Shown here piece after piece: positions 44,218 to 53,154 of a DNA stretch of 64,000 bases. Within the stretch, counting starts at the first letter, position 1. Each line of letters starts with the position of its first letter. The DNA is from Xaviernesmea rhizosphaerae (GTDB lineage Bacteria > Pseudomonadota > Alphaproteobacteria > Rhizobiales > Rhizobiaceae). The translations under genes and the position numbers were made by a program. The stretch is from the NCBI RefSeq assembly GCF_001938945.1, contig NZ_MKIO01000041.1, positions 17,555-81,554 on the forward strand, read 5' to 3'. Under the pieces are notes generated by a model. The model was not told the DNA's origin and ran no database searches. It worked only from the letters and a program-made list of their open reading frames with translations.

Positions 44218-45247
44218 GACCGCCTTCGTCACCCCCGCCACACCCTATCACCCGGGCGAGGAGGCCGCCGTGCCCGCCCGCTCGCAGATCGGCCTGCATG
44301 CGGCCAAGCTCGGGCTTCAGGGCGGTGCCTTCGCCGTGTTCGCGCTGGTCCTCCTGATCTTTGCCCTGTCCTCGCCGATCTTTCTCAGCCCCTTCAATCT
44401 CGGCAATATCCTGGCGCAGTCGGCGATTTCGGGCGTGCTGGCGATCGGGCTGACCGTCGTCATCATCGCCGGCGGCGGCAATGTCGTCACCGGCGGCATC
44501 GACCTGTCGCTGGCCGCCAATATGGGGCTCAGCGCCGCCGTCTATGCCAGCCTGTCGCAGGCCGGACAGCCGGATGCGGTCGCGGCCGGCGCGGCTCTGG
44601 CCACGGGGCTTGTCATCGGCGCGGTCAATGCCGTGGCCGTCACCCGCTTCGCCATCGTCCCGCTGCTGGCGACACTGGCGGTGATGAACATCGTCGGCGG
44701 GCTGGAGCTGGTGCTGACGCAGAACACGGTGATCCCCGCCGTCACGCCGCTCCTCGAAACCCTCTCCGGCGCCGGCCCGCTGGGCGTGCCCGTGCTTGCC
44801 TATGGGCTGATCGGTTTTGCGCTGGTCACAGCGCTCGCGGTGCAGGCCACCCCGCTAGGCCTCAGGATTCAGGCAGTCGGCAGCTTCCCCGAGGCCGCGC
44901 GCGCTTCAGGCCTGGCGGTAAACCGCTTCGTTGCGGGCTCCTTCCTGTTCAGCGGCCTGTCCGGCGGCCTCGCCGGCATTTTCTCGGCCGCCTATCTCTC
45001 GGGCTCCACCACGGGGGCCGGCGAACTGCTGCTGCCGGTCGTCGTCACCGCCCTGCTCGGCCCGGTCTTCTCCCGCCGGCTGGTGCCCAGCATCACCGGA
45101 ACGCTGCTCTCGGCGCTGTTTGTCGGCGTGCTGATCAACGGCTTCCAGCTCTTGAACCTGTCGAGCACGCTCGTCAGCGGCATTCAGGGCCTGCTGATCC
45201 TCCTCGTCGTTTCCGCCACCACGCTGCTCAAGCGCAAGGAAGGCTGA
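44207..45247 (+). CDS. ABC transporter permease (RbsC type), first
   Basis: 346 residues, ATG 44207 inside the end of the ATPase gene. Eight to ten hydrophobic helices. GVLAIGLTVVIIAGGGNVVTGGIDLSLAA is broken here into the conserved GLTVVIIAGG and GGIDLSLA blocks typical of RbsC permeases. It pairs with the permease starting 3 bp downstream to form a heterodimeric channel in the inner membrane. Confidence 0.92.
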   Translation: MLAETAFVTPATPYHPGEEAAVPARSQIGLHAAKLGLQGGAFAVFALVLLIFALSSPIFLSPFNLGNILAQSAISGVLAIGLTVVIIAGGGNVVTGGIDLSLAANMGLSAAVYASLSQAGQPDAVAAGAALATGLVIGAVNAVAVTRFAIVPLLATLAVMNIVGGLELVLTQNTVIPAVTPLLETLSGAGPLGVPVLAYGLIGFALVTALAVQATPLGLRIQAVGSFPEAARASGLAVNRFVAGSFLFSGLSGGLAGIFSAAYLSGSTTGAGELLLPVVVTALLGPVFSRRLVPSITGTLLSALFVGVLINGFQLLNLSSTLVSGIQGLLILLVVSATTLLKRKEG

Positions 45248-45250
45248 TCC

Positions 45251-46234
45251 GTGACCGCGCTGTCCCCATCCCTCGCCCCGCAGACGCGCCGCCGTCTGGC
45301 CCTCGGCAGCCGTCACGCGCTGCCGGTCGCGCTTGTCGCCGTCTTCCTCCTGTTCTCGGCGCTCGCACCCGGCTTCCTCAGCCTCGCCAATCTGGAGAGC
45401 GTGCTGGTCAACAACTTCACCCTGCTCTCGATCGTCGCCATCGCCATGACCTTCGCGATCGCCGCCGGCGGCATCGATCTGTCGATTGGCACGGCGGTGG
45501 ATTTCGCCAGCTTCAGCTTCGTCACGCTGGTGCTGTCAGGCCAGCCCGTGCCGCTGGCGCTGGCGGCGGGCCTGGGCGGCGGCGCGCTGGTCGGGCTGTT
45601 CAATGCGGTGCTGATCGCGGGCATCGGCATTTCGCCTTTCCTCGCCACGCTCGGCACGCTGTTCATCGGCCGCAGCGTGCAGCAGCTTCTCACCAATGGC
45701 GGCAACCCCGTCTATCTGCCGCCGGCGGGCGTGCCTGAAAGCTTCCGCTTTCTCGGCCGGGGCACAGTGGCCGGCCTGCCGGTGCCGCTGCTGGTGGCGG
45801 GCGCCATCATCCTCATCGCCGGCCTCATCCTTTCGCGCAGCCGCTTCGGCCGCGTGGTGTCGGCCACGGGCACGGAAGCGGAGGTGGTGCGCTATTCCGG
45901 CCTGACGCTGAAGGCCCATCTCGCCGGAACCTATGTGCTGGTCGCCCTGATCGCCGCCGTCGCCGGCCTGGTGCTGACCTCGACCGTCACCGTCTACATC
46001 CCCTCCTCGGGCAATGCCTTCCTGCTCAATGCCATCGGCGCCGCCTTCATCGGCACGACGCTGCATCCGCATGGCCGGCCCAACATTGCCGGCACCGTGC
46101 TGGGCGTGCTGCTGCTCAGCCTGGTGGCCAACGGGCTGTTGATGAGCGGGCTCAATTTCTACTGGCAGCAGGTCGGCACCGGCCTTCTGATCTTCACCGT
46201 GTTGGCGCTCAGCTTCGCCAGCCGCAAGGCCTGA
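45251..46234 (+). CDS. ABC transporter permease (RbsC type), second
   Basis: 327 residues, GTG 45251, 3 bp after the preceding stop. Same family as the previous permease, with AMTFAIAAGGIDLSIGTAVD as the conserved block and GISPFLATLGTLFIGRSVQQ following. Ends 40 bp before the SfnB-like gene in the same direction. Confidence 0.92.
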   Translation: MTALSPSLAPQTRRRLALGSRHALPVALVAVFLLFSALAPGFLSLANLESVLVNNFTLLSIVAIAMTFAIAAGGIDLSIGTAVDFASFSFVTLVLSGQPVPLALAAGLGGGALVGLFNAVLIAGIGISPFLATLGTLFIGRSVQQLLTNGGNPVYLPPAGVPESFRFLGRGTVAGLPVPLLVAGAIILIAGLILSRSRFGRVVSATGTEAEVVRYSGLTLKAHLAGTYVLVALIAAVAGLVLTSTVTVYIPSSGNAFLLNAIGAAFIGTTLHPHGRPNIAGTVLGVLLLSLVANGLLMSGLNFYWQQVGTGLLIFTVLALSFASRKA

Positions 46235-46274
46235 CACGGATCGCTTCAAACACCATAATCCAGGGAGACCCCTC

Positions 46275-47498
46275 ATGTCCCAATCCTCCTCTCCCCTGCG
46301 CCGGGCTCCGGATGCGCCGCATGCCGCTCGGATCACCAGCGAGGCAGAAGCGCTTCAGACCGCGCGCCAGCTGGCGAAGACATTTGCCGAAGGCGCCGCC
46401 AAGCGCGACCGCGAGCGCATCCTGCCGCATGCGGAGCTGGACGCGCTCTCGGCCTCCGGCCTGCTGGCCCTCTCCGTGCCCAAGGCCTATGGCGGGCTGG
46501 GCGCCTCCAATGCGACGCTGGCCGAGGTGATCGCCATCCTCGCCGAGGCCGACGGCTCGATCGGCCAGATCCCGCAGAACCATTTCTACATTCTCGAGGC
46601 GCTGCGCCATGACGGCAGCGAGGAGCAGAAGCGCTTCTATTTCGAGCGCGCGCTGGCGGGCGACCGCTTCGGCAATGCGCTGTCGGAGATCGGCACCAAG
46701 ACGGTCGGCCAGTACAACACCCGGATCACGGCCGATGGCGAGGGCTTCCGCATCAATGGCCGCAAGGCCTATTCCACCGGCGTGCTGTTTGCCGACTGGA
46801 TCGTCGTCTTCGCCAAGGACGAGAACGACCAGCTGACCATGTCCTTCCTGCCGCGCGGCACCGAGGGCGTCGAGATCATCGACGACTGGGACGGCTTCGG
46901 CCAGCGCACCACCGGCAGCGGCACCACGATCCTGACCAATGTGCCGGTGCCGGCCGGCGCCATCGTCCGCCATCACAAGGGCTTCGAGCGGCCGGGCACG
47001 ATCGGCGCCGTCGGGCAGATCCTGCATGCCGGCATCGATCTCGGCATTGCCCGCGCCGCCTTCAATGAAACGGTCACCTTCGTGCGCACCCGCTCGCGCC
47101 CCTGGACCAATGCCGGCGTCGAGCGCGCCTCGGACGATCCGCTGACGGTCTCGCGCGTCGGCCAGCTGGCGATCAGGCTGGAAGCGGCGACTGCCGTCGT
47201 CGAGGTCGCCGGCCGCAAGATCGACCTGGCCCAGGCCGACCCGGCCGAGGCCAACACGGTGGCAGCCTCGCTCAGCGTGGCCGCCGCCAAGGCGCTGACC
47301 ACCGAAATCGCCATCGAGGCGACCAATGCCCTGTTCGAGCTTGCCGGCACCTCGGCCACCCGCGAGGGGCTGAACCTCGACCGGCACTGGCGCAATGCCC
47401 GCACCCACACGGTGCACGACCCCGTGCGCTGGAAATATCATGTGGTCGGCAATTTCCATTTGAACGACACCGCCCCGCCGCGCAGCGGCGCCTTCTAA
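46275..47498 (+). CDS. SfnB-type flavin-dependent oxidoreductase (acyl-CoA dehydrogenase fold)
   Basis: 407 residues, ATG 46275 after CAGGGAG. Acyl-CoA-dehydrogenase fold without a CoA-ligand context. FAEGAAKRDRERILPHAELD, SVPKAYGGLG, AEADGSIGQIPQNHF, RKAYSTGVLFADW and the end HWRNARTHTVHDPVRWKYH match the SfnB/DszC branch used in sulfur acquisition. SfnB is implicated in the dimethyl sulfone pathway of pseudomonads, while DszC oxidises dibenzothiophene with FMNH2. Here it sits between an ABC transporter and a DmoA-like monooxygenase, so a role in oxidising an imported organosulfur compound is likely. The substrate is unknown. Confidence 0.88.
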   Translation: MSQSSSPLRRAPDAPHAARITSEAEALQTARQLAKTFAEGAAKRDRERILPHAELDALSASGLLALSVPKAYGGLGASNATLAEVIAILAEADGSIGQIPQNHFYILEALRHDGSEEQKRFYFERALAGDRFGNALSEIGTKTVGQYNTRITADGEGFRINGRKAYSTGVLFADWIVVFAKDENDQLTMSFLPRGTEGVEIIDDWDGFGQRTTGSGTTILTNVPVPAGAIVRHHKGFERPGTIGAVGQILHAGIDLGIARAAFNETVTFVRTRSRPWTNAGVERASDDPLTVSRVGQLAIRLEAATAVVEVAGRKIDLAQADPAEANTVAASLSVAAAKALTTEIAIEATNALFELAGTSATREGLNLDRHWRNARTHTVHDPVRWKYHVVGNFHLNDTAPPRSGAF

Positions 47499-47513
47499 GA
47501 AGAGGAGGCGATC

Positions 47514-48920
47514 ATGAGCAATTCAAAGGGCCAGCGCGAAATCCGCCTCAACGCCTTCGACATGAGCTGCGTCGGGCACCAGTCGCCCGGCCTCTGGCGC
47601 CACCCGCGCGACCGCTCGGCCGACTACAAGACGCTCGACTACTGGGTGAACCTCGCCCAGACGCTGGAACGCGGCAAGTTCGACGGTCTGTTCATCGCCG
47701 ACGTGCTCGGCGTCTATGACGTGCTGAACGGCAATGCCGATGCGGCCCTGCGCCATTCCGCGCAGGTGCCGGTCAACGATCCCTTGCAGCTGATCCCGAC
47801 CATGGCCTATCTCACCGAGCATCTCGGCTTCGGGCTGACGGCCTCGCTCTCCTTCGAGCATCCCTATCCCTTCGCCCGGCGCATCTCCACGCTCGATCAT
47901 CTGACCAAGGGCCGCGTCGGCTGGAACATCGTCACCTCCTATCTCAACAGCGGCGCGCTCAACATCGGCCAGGCAGGCCAGCGCCAGCACGACAACCGCT
48001 ACGACCTGGCCGACGAATATCTCGAGGTCTGCTACAAGCTCTGGGAGGGCAGCTGGGAGGATGGCGCGGTGGTGCGCGACCGCGAGACCGGCATCTTCAC
48101 CCATCCCGAACGCGTGCATCCGATCGGCCATCACGGCCAGAACTTCACCGTGCCGGGCATTCACCTGAGCGAGCCCTCGCCCCAGCGCACGCCGCTGCTC
48201 TACCAGGCCGGCGCCTCCTCGCGCGGCAAGGATTTCGCCGGGCGGCACGCGGAGTGCATCTTCGTCGCCGCCCCCTCCAAGCCGGTGCTCAAGCGCTATG
48301 TCGCCAATGTCCGCGAGGCGGCGGAAAAGGCCGGGCGCAACCCGCGCGACATTCTCGCCTTCAACCTGCAGACCGTGATCCTGGGCGAGACCGATGCCGA
48401 GGCCAAGCGCAAGTTCGACGAATATCGCCGCTATGTCTCCTATGAGGGCGCGCTAGCCCTGATCTCCGGCTGGACCGGGCTCGATTTCGGCCAGTTCTCC
48501 CCCGACGAGGTGCTGCGCCACCGCCAGACCAATGCCGTGCAATCGGCCGTGGAAACCTTCACCACCATCGATCCCGGCCGGGAATGGACGGTGCGCGAGA
48601 TGGCCGACTGGGTCGGCATCGGCGGCTTCGGCCCCGTCTTCGTCGGCTCGCCCGAGACCGTGGCCGATCTGCTGCAGGAATGGGTGGAGGACACCGATGT
48701 CGACGGCTTCAACCTCGCTTATGCCGTCACGCCGGAAACGTTCGAGGATGCGGTGAACCTCTTGGTGCCGGAGCTGCAGAAACGCGGCGTCTACAAGAAG
48801 GACTACCGCCCGGGCACGCTGCGCGAAAAGCTCTTCGGCCGCGGCGACCGCTTGGCGGCCCCGCATCCGGGCGCCGGCTACCGTGATCTGGCGCGCTGGG
48901 CGGCGCAGGCGGCGGAGTAA
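47514..48920 (+). CDS. FMN-dependent monooxygenase, NtaA/DmoA (luciferase-like) family
   Basis: 468 residues, ATG 47514 after AGAGGAGG. Bacterial-luciferase-fold monooxygenase of the NtaA/SnaA/DmoA/SoxA subgroup: LNAFDMSCVGHQSPGLWRHP, KFDGLFIADVLGVYDV, SLSFEHPYPFARRISTLDHL and GRVGWNIVTS are strongly conserved blocks. Members use FMNH2 from a separate reductase to cleave nitrilotriacetate, dimethylsulfide or similar. Gene order with an SfnB-like protein favours a C-S substrate. The likely FMNH2 source is the flavin reductase at 53.2-53.7 kb. This is the last gene of the operon. Confidence 0.92.
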   Translation: MSNSKGQREIRLNAFDMSCVGHQSPGLWRHPRDRSADYKTLDYWVNLAQTLERGKFDGLFIADVLGVYDVLNGNADAALRHSAQVPVNDPLQLIPTMAYLTEHLGFGLTASLSFEHPYPFARRISTLDHLTKGRVGWNIVTSYLNSGALNIGQAGQRQHDNRYDLADEYLEVCYKLWEGSWEDGAVVRDRETGIFTHPERVHPIGHHGQNFTVPGIHLSEPSPQRTPLLYQAGASSRGKDFAGRHAECIFVAAPSKPVLKRYVANVREAAEKAGRNPRDILAFNLQTVILGETDAEAKRKFDEYRRYVSYEGALALISGWTGLDFGQFSPDEVLRHRQTNAVQSAVETFTTIDPGREWTVREMADWVGIGGFGPVFVGSPETVADLLQEWVEDTDVDGFNLAYAVTPETFEDAVNLLVPELQKRGVYKKDYRPGTLREKLFGRGDRLAAPHPGAGYRDLARWAAQAAE

Positions 48921-49245
48921 GGGCGTAGCAAGACGGTCGGCGGCCTTGTTCGGAATGGGCCGCCGGCATCCTCCGCGAAAAACGGTCGGATGGTAAAGGA
49001 ACAGACAGAGCCGGGCACGCGTCGGCCCCTGCCGAGCGGACGAAACGAGGCCGGTTCGGCCGCTTGACGAATCGACGGAAGCCGAAGCATGCTGGCTCCG
49101 CGTGGCCTGCGCGCAACCTCTTCGGCCTTCCCCAGCATGGCCTTTGTCAGAGGCAAAGGGACTTCAGTCTCAGGTCAATTGTTTTGGTCCGGCCGTTTCG
49201 GACGTGTTGCTGGGGAACTGCGTCCGGGACGTGAAAGGCCAGTTC
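48921..49245. other. Intergenic region
   Basis: 325 bp between the monooxygenase and the nitrilase-fold gene. An open frame in phase with the next gene runs through it, but the convincing start is ATG 49246 with GAAAGG upstream. I see no terminator or repeat. Confidence 0.35.
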
Positions 49246-50229
49246 ATGACCCGAAATGCCAAGCTCAAGCGTCGCGTTCGCTCCCGTTGCGCCAAAACCG
49301 GCGAGTCCTACACAGCAGCATTACGACATTTCCGCCACACGCACGACACGCCTGGGTTCCACTCGTTCCCGATGGCAGTGGCGCAAACACGCTTTTTCGA
49401 TGATCCCAGCGATCTGCCGGCGCTTCGCGCCAGTGGCGCAGAGATGCGCGATCTCATGAATAAGGCCCGTCTGGAAGGCGCGCGGCTCCTTCATTTTCCC
49501 GAGGGCACCCTGTGCTCGCCGAACAAGCGCATCATGTCGTCGCTCGGCCGCAGAGAGATCGGACCATCAGACTGGAGCCGGTGCAACTGGGATGCTTTTC
49601 GCACGGAGATCGAGGCGATCCGAGCGCTTGCGGGGCAACTCAAACTGTGGACCGTCTTTGGAGCGGCTCATCGGCTCTCGGAACCGCATCGACCGCATAA
49701 CAGCCTGTACGTGATCTCTGACCGAGGCGATCTGGTCACGCGCTACGACGAGCGGCTTCTGTCGAACACCAAAATCTCATTCATGTATTCACCGGGAAAG
49801 AGGCCCGTGACCTTCGAGGTAGACGGGTTTCGCTTTGGCTGTTCACTTGGGATGGAGTTGCACTACCCCGAGGTCTTCATCGACTATGAACAGCGCGATG
49901 TCGATTGTGTGCTCTTCTCAACCACGGGAGAATCGCCTCAGACGGCTTTCGCGGCAGAAGCACTGGGGCATGCCGCGAGCAATTCCTATTGGCTAAGCTT
50001 CTCGGCTCATACGCCGCAGAGCATCGTCATGCCCTCGGGGATCGCCGACCCGGCGGGCCAATGGGCGGCACGGTGCCCGCACAGCGAGCATGCCGTCCTG
50101 GCTATGGCGCACATTACGATTGATCCAGACTCGCCGGCCAAGCCATGGCGACGCAAGGCGCGATCTGGCCTCTACGCCGCCTTCCAGATTGACGGAGATC
50201 CGAGGAGCGACGAAACTAGCCTCTTTTGA
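49246..50229 (+). CDS. Nitrilase-superfamily protein lacking the canonical catalytic Cys and Lys
   Basis: 327 residues, ATG 49246. The first 30 residues are a basic segment (KLKRRVRSRCAKTGESYTAA) of a kind seen at the N-terminus of several small bacterial DNA- or ribosome-related proteins. The rest has the carbon-nitrogen hydrolase fold: Glu86 (HFPEGTL), a beta strand ending RYDERLL, and FRFGCSLGMELHYPE. In active nitrilases the last motif has Cys two residues before Asp/Glu, but here that position is Gly202, with Cys199 three residues earlier. The Lys position is Glu169/Arg170. Either a shifted nucleophile or a non-catalytic role is possible. The segment appears slightly lower in G+C than its neighbours, which hints at transfer. 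Confidence 0.75.
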   Translation: MTRNAKLKRRVRSRCAKTGESYTAALRHFRHTHDTPGFHSFPMAVAQTRFFDDPSDLPALRASGAEMRDLMNKARLEGARLLHFPEGTLCSPNKRIMSSLGRREIGPSDWSRCNWDAFRTEIEAIRALAGQLKLWTVFGAAHRLSEPHRPHNSLYVISDRGDLVTRYDERLLSNTKISFMYSPGKRPVTFEVDGFRFGCSLGMELHYPEVFIDYEQRDVDCVLFSTTGESPQTAFAAEALGHAASNSYWLSFSAHTPQSIVMPSGIADPAGQWAARCPHSEHAVLAMAHITIDPDSPAKPWRRKARSGLYAAFQIDGDPRSDETSLF

Positions 50230-50337
50230 TGCCCATCGACTAAGGCCGCTCGGCATTTCGCACTGGGCAAAGGCCTCTCCAGCAGGCGGGGCCTAGCCTC
50301 GTCTATTCCGGTCGCGACCAACCAGACAGGCAGACGA

Positions 50338-50850
50338 ATGCTGATCATTTTTGGCGGCCTGCCGGCGTCAGGCAAAAGCACGATCGCCGGCGCATTGGCG
50401 CGCTCTCTCGGTGCTTGCTATCTGCGGGTGGATACGATCGAGCAGGCCATTCTTGCCCATGCGCCTCTGGCGGAACGGGATGTCGGACCGGCCGGCTATG
50501 TCGCGCTTTATCGGCTGGCTGCCGATAATCTCCGGCTGGGCAATATGGTGATCACCGATTCCGTCAATCCCCTGGACGTGACGCGTGACGCCTTCAGGAG
50601 CGTCGCGATCGCGGCGGGCAGGCCCTTCATCGAGGTTGAAGTCGTCTGCTCGAATGCCGCGATACATCGGCATCGGGCGGAAACACGGCAAGCCTTGCCA
50701 GGCGAGAGCGTCCCAAGCTGGGCAGAGATCGAGGCGCGTCGCTTCGAAGCCTGGAGCGCCGATCTGCGGCTGGACACCTTTCAGCTGTCGGTTGAGGATT
50801 GCGTCGCGCAGATCGCGGCGCTGACCAGATCGCGGGCAGATCAAGCTTGA
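50338..50850 (+). CDS. AAA/zeta-type P-loop kinase-like protein
   Basis: 170 residues, ATG 50338. Walker A GGLPASGKST (6-15) is at the N-terminus, followed by CYLRVDTIEQAI and NMVITDSVNPLDVTRDAF. This is the pattern of small cytoplasmic P-loop kinases (gluconate kinase / zeta toxin / chloramphenicol phosphotransferase-like). No antitoxin gene is adjacent, so a metabolite kinase is more likely than a toxin. The ribosome-binding site is weak. Confidence 0.82.
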   Translation: MLIIFGGLPASGKSTIAGALARSLGACYLRVDTIEQAILAHAPLAERDVGPAGYVALYRLAADNLRLGNMVITDSVNPLDVTRDAFRSVAIAAGRPFIEVEVVCSNAAIHRHRAETRQALPGESVPSWAEIEARRFEAWSADLRLDTFQLSVEDCVAQIAALTRSRADQA

Positions 50851-50896
50851 GAAAGAGCCGAAGCCTCCGCAGTGCCGATCCCGTCACCAGGCACGA

Positions 50897-51232
50897 TCAA
50901 CGCCCCTGGAAGATCCTGATAAGCTTCGGCGTCGGCCGGCCCTGCTTCAGGTCTACAAGGTCCGCATAGGTCATGCGGCCGGACCGCAGGGCCTCGATCA
51001 GGCGGCTGCAGACAAGGCGTGGTGCAGCCTTTTCGGACGAGTCGGTCACAATCGCCGCCGCCTTGATATCCCCCGGCCGGGCATCCTTCATGCAGCTTTC
51101 CAAGGCCAGTTGACGAGCCTTCGCACTGCCACGAACCGTTTCTTGCATGGCGAGAAATTGCTGCTGGGTCGGTGCGCAGCCGGCAACGACGGTCATGGCG
51201 CACAGCGTGGCGATGGCTGGAAGCAGCTTCAT
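50897..51232 (-). CDS. Small putative lipoprotein
   Basis: 111 residues from ATG 51232. The N-terminus is a lipoprotein signal: MKLLPAIATLCAMTVVAGC, lipobox VAGC with Cys19 to be lipidated. The remaining 90 residues are soluble and contain two further Cys (LESCMKD, RLVCSRL) that may form a disulfide. No known domain. It is convergent with the kinase gene (46 bp apart). Confidence 0.7.
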   Translation of the reverse strand: MKLLPAIATLCAMTVVAGCAPTQQQFLAMQETVRGSAKARQLALESCMKDARPGDIKAAAIVTDSSEKAAPRLVCSRLIEALRSGRMTYADLVDLKQGRPTPKLIRIFQGR

Positions 51233-51539
51233 GGTAATCTCCGGTGGCTTTCCGGAGGTTGTATTTGGTTGTGTTATTTAAGGCAACAACGAGAAAGGCT
51301 GGTTTTTCAAGGCAGGTGATCTTTCCGCAGCCTATGGTAAACGACGCCGGCATGCCGGGCGCCATCCCTACGCAATATCAGATGTCGATGATGGAACCCT
51401 GTAGGGCGTACCGAAAGCGAGCGCTTCGGACCGAAATTGATCCGCTGCGCGTTTTTCGTGGTCTTCCTTCGGGGGCGGGGGGGCGCTCCGGCGGCAGGGT
51501 GGGGCAACCGGAGCATATATGGCCGTCAACGATGCCGGA
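51233..51539. other. Intergenic region with a G-rich tract
   Basis: 307 bp between the lipoprotein start and the 3' end of the second SfnB-like gene. At 51471-51504 the plus strand has four runs of three or more G (GGGGGCGGGGGGG, then AGGGTGGGG after 13 bases), a possible G-quadruplex. On the minus strand, just past the SfnB-like stop codon, it is C-rich. No gene seen. Confidence 0.4.
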
Positions 51540-52763
51540 TCAGCTATACAGGCTCACGGGCGGAATCCGGTCGTTCAGCGCGAAGTCGCCGACCTCGCGG
51601 GCCTTGTAGAACACCGGATCGTGCAGGGTGTGGGTGCGGACATTGCGCCAGTAGCGGTCGAAGCGGTGGCGGCCGGCTGTGGCGCGGGCGCCCATCAGCT
51701 CGAAGATGCGCGAGGTGATCTCCAGCGAGACATGGGTGGCGTTGACCTTGGATTCGTAAGCCGCGATCGCCGCCTCGCCGCGTTCGCGCGCGGTCACACC
51801 GGGGCGGGCGAGCGCCGTCTCGGCCGCTTCGGCCGCGACATCGGCCAGGGCTGCGGCGGCCCTGAGGCTGGCGCGGAATTCGCCCACGCGTTCGAGGATG
51901 TGAGGATCGTCGGCCGCACGCTCGACGCCCGAGGTGATCCAGGGCCGGGTGGTGGTGCGGACATAGTCGAGCGCGGTGTCCAGAGCGCCTTCCGCCGTGC
52001 CGATGTAGAAATTGGCGAAGACCAGCTGGATCAGCGGCGTGTTGAAGCTCGCCCTGACATCAGCAGGCGCATCCGGCGCCGTGGGGGCGAAGAGGAAATC
52101 GCTCTCATAGACGGGGAAATCGCGGAACTCGACGCTGCCGGAGTCCGACAGGCGCTGGCCGATATTGTCCCAGTCATCATGGGCGATATAGCCCGCGCGA
52201 TCGGTCGGCACGGCGAACTGGGCGATCCTGTCATCGAGCGTGGCGCCGACATTGATCCAGTCGGAAATCCGCGCGCCGGTTGAAAAGCTCTTGCGGCCAT
52301 TGAGGCGGAAATGGTCGCCCTCTCGCGTCAGCGTCAGGCCTGGGTCCCGCGGATTGACGGCCGCGCCCCAATAGAGGCTCTTTTCCACCGTTTCCTGCGC
52401 GATGCGGCGGGCCTTGTCGGCATCGGCAACCGCCCAGAGCACATATTGGCTGTTGACATAGTGATAGCCGAGCAATTGCCCGATCGAGCTTTCGCCCCGC
52501 GCCAGGATGCGGGTCAGGCGCAGGCCATCGACCCAGCCAAGGCCACCGCCGCCGATTTCGGGATCATGCAGCGCATTGAGCAGGCCGCCAGCCTTCAGCG
52601 CGGCGATCTCGGCCGAAGGCGGCTGGCCGTCCCGGTCGAGCTCGGCGCCGCGCGCCGTCAGGTCGGCGGCCAGCGCCTCGGCGCGGGCGAAGAGCTGATC
52701 CCGCGAGGGCACGGATGCGGCATCCGATGCCGCGGGCTTGCGCAGGGCGTGAAGAGGCGACAT
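51540..52763 (-). CDS. Second SfnB/DszC-type flavin-dependent oxidoreductase
   Basis: 407 residues from ATG 52763 (GGGAG upstream). Same fold as the SfnB-like protein at 46.3 kb but clearly diverged: ARGESSIGQLLGYHYVN, GRKSFSTGARISDWINVGA, SRIFELMGARATAGRHRFDRY and WRNVRTHTLHDP. It fits acyl-CoA-dehydrogenase-fold monooxygenases of the DszC group, which need reduced flavin. A flavin reductase gene lies 391 bp upstream in the same direction and may supply FMNH2. Probable role: oxidation of an organosulfur compound under sulfur limitation. Confidence 0.87.
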   Translation of the reverse strand: MSPLHALRKPAASDAASVPSRDQLFARAEALAADLTARGAELDRDGQPPSAEIAALKAGGLLNALHDPEIGGGGLGWVDGLRLTRILARGESSIGQLLGYHYVNSQYVLWAVADADKARRIAQETVEKSLYWGAAVNPRDPGLTLTREGDHFRLNGRKSFSTGARISDWINVGATLDDRIAQFAVPTDRAGYIAHDDWDNIGQRLSDSGSVEFRDFPVYESDFLFAPTAPDAPADVRASFNTPLIQLVFANFYIGTAEGALDTALDYVRTTTRPWITSGVERAADDPHILERVGEFRASLRAAAALADVAAEAAETALARPGVTARERGEAAIAAYESKVNATHVSLEITSRIFELMGARATAGRHRFDRYWRNVRTHTLHDPVFYKAREVGDFALNDRIPPVSLYS

Positions 52764-53154
52764 GAGCGGGACTCCCAATAAGAGATGCAAGGAAAAACGC
52801 CGGCAAGGCCGGCAGAGACAGGCAGCGCACGCGGCGGCCTCGTGATAGGGACGGCAGCGCACGCGCCCGGCCGCTCAGGCGTCGGATGGCACGTCATCCT
52901 CGGGCCGAGCCGCGACAATCCCTGTTTTCAACTGTTCATGGCTGGGCCGACGGATGAGCGGCTCGGGCCCGATCGTCACCATGCCGCAAGTCTCGCTCTG
53001 CGTTAGCCACCATGCGTTTGCAGGCGGTGGTCTGCAGACCGATCCGGCGGGCAAGCCTCGCCGGATCATCCCGGCCGCGCGCGCCTGCGACAGATGCGGG
53101 CAGCAGGCGCGAGACGCAGACCATCGTCCTTGCCATGCGGCGATCAGTCGGCCA
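52764..53154. other. Intergenic region between two same-strand sulfur-type genes
   Basis: 391 bp between the flavin reductase stop and the SfnB-like start. Overlapping short frames exist on both strands, none with a recognisable domain or good start signal. I see no terminator. Confidence 0.35.

Noticed and set aside
41585..46234. Calling the ABC transporter a ribose importer (rbs operon)
   Set aside because: No ribokinase, pyranase or LacI regulator is present; the partners are sulfur-type flavoenzymes.
50338..50850. Zeta-toxin interpretation of the P-loop kinase
   Set aside because: No small antitoxin-like gene precedes it, and the length and motifs fit metabolite kinases equally well.
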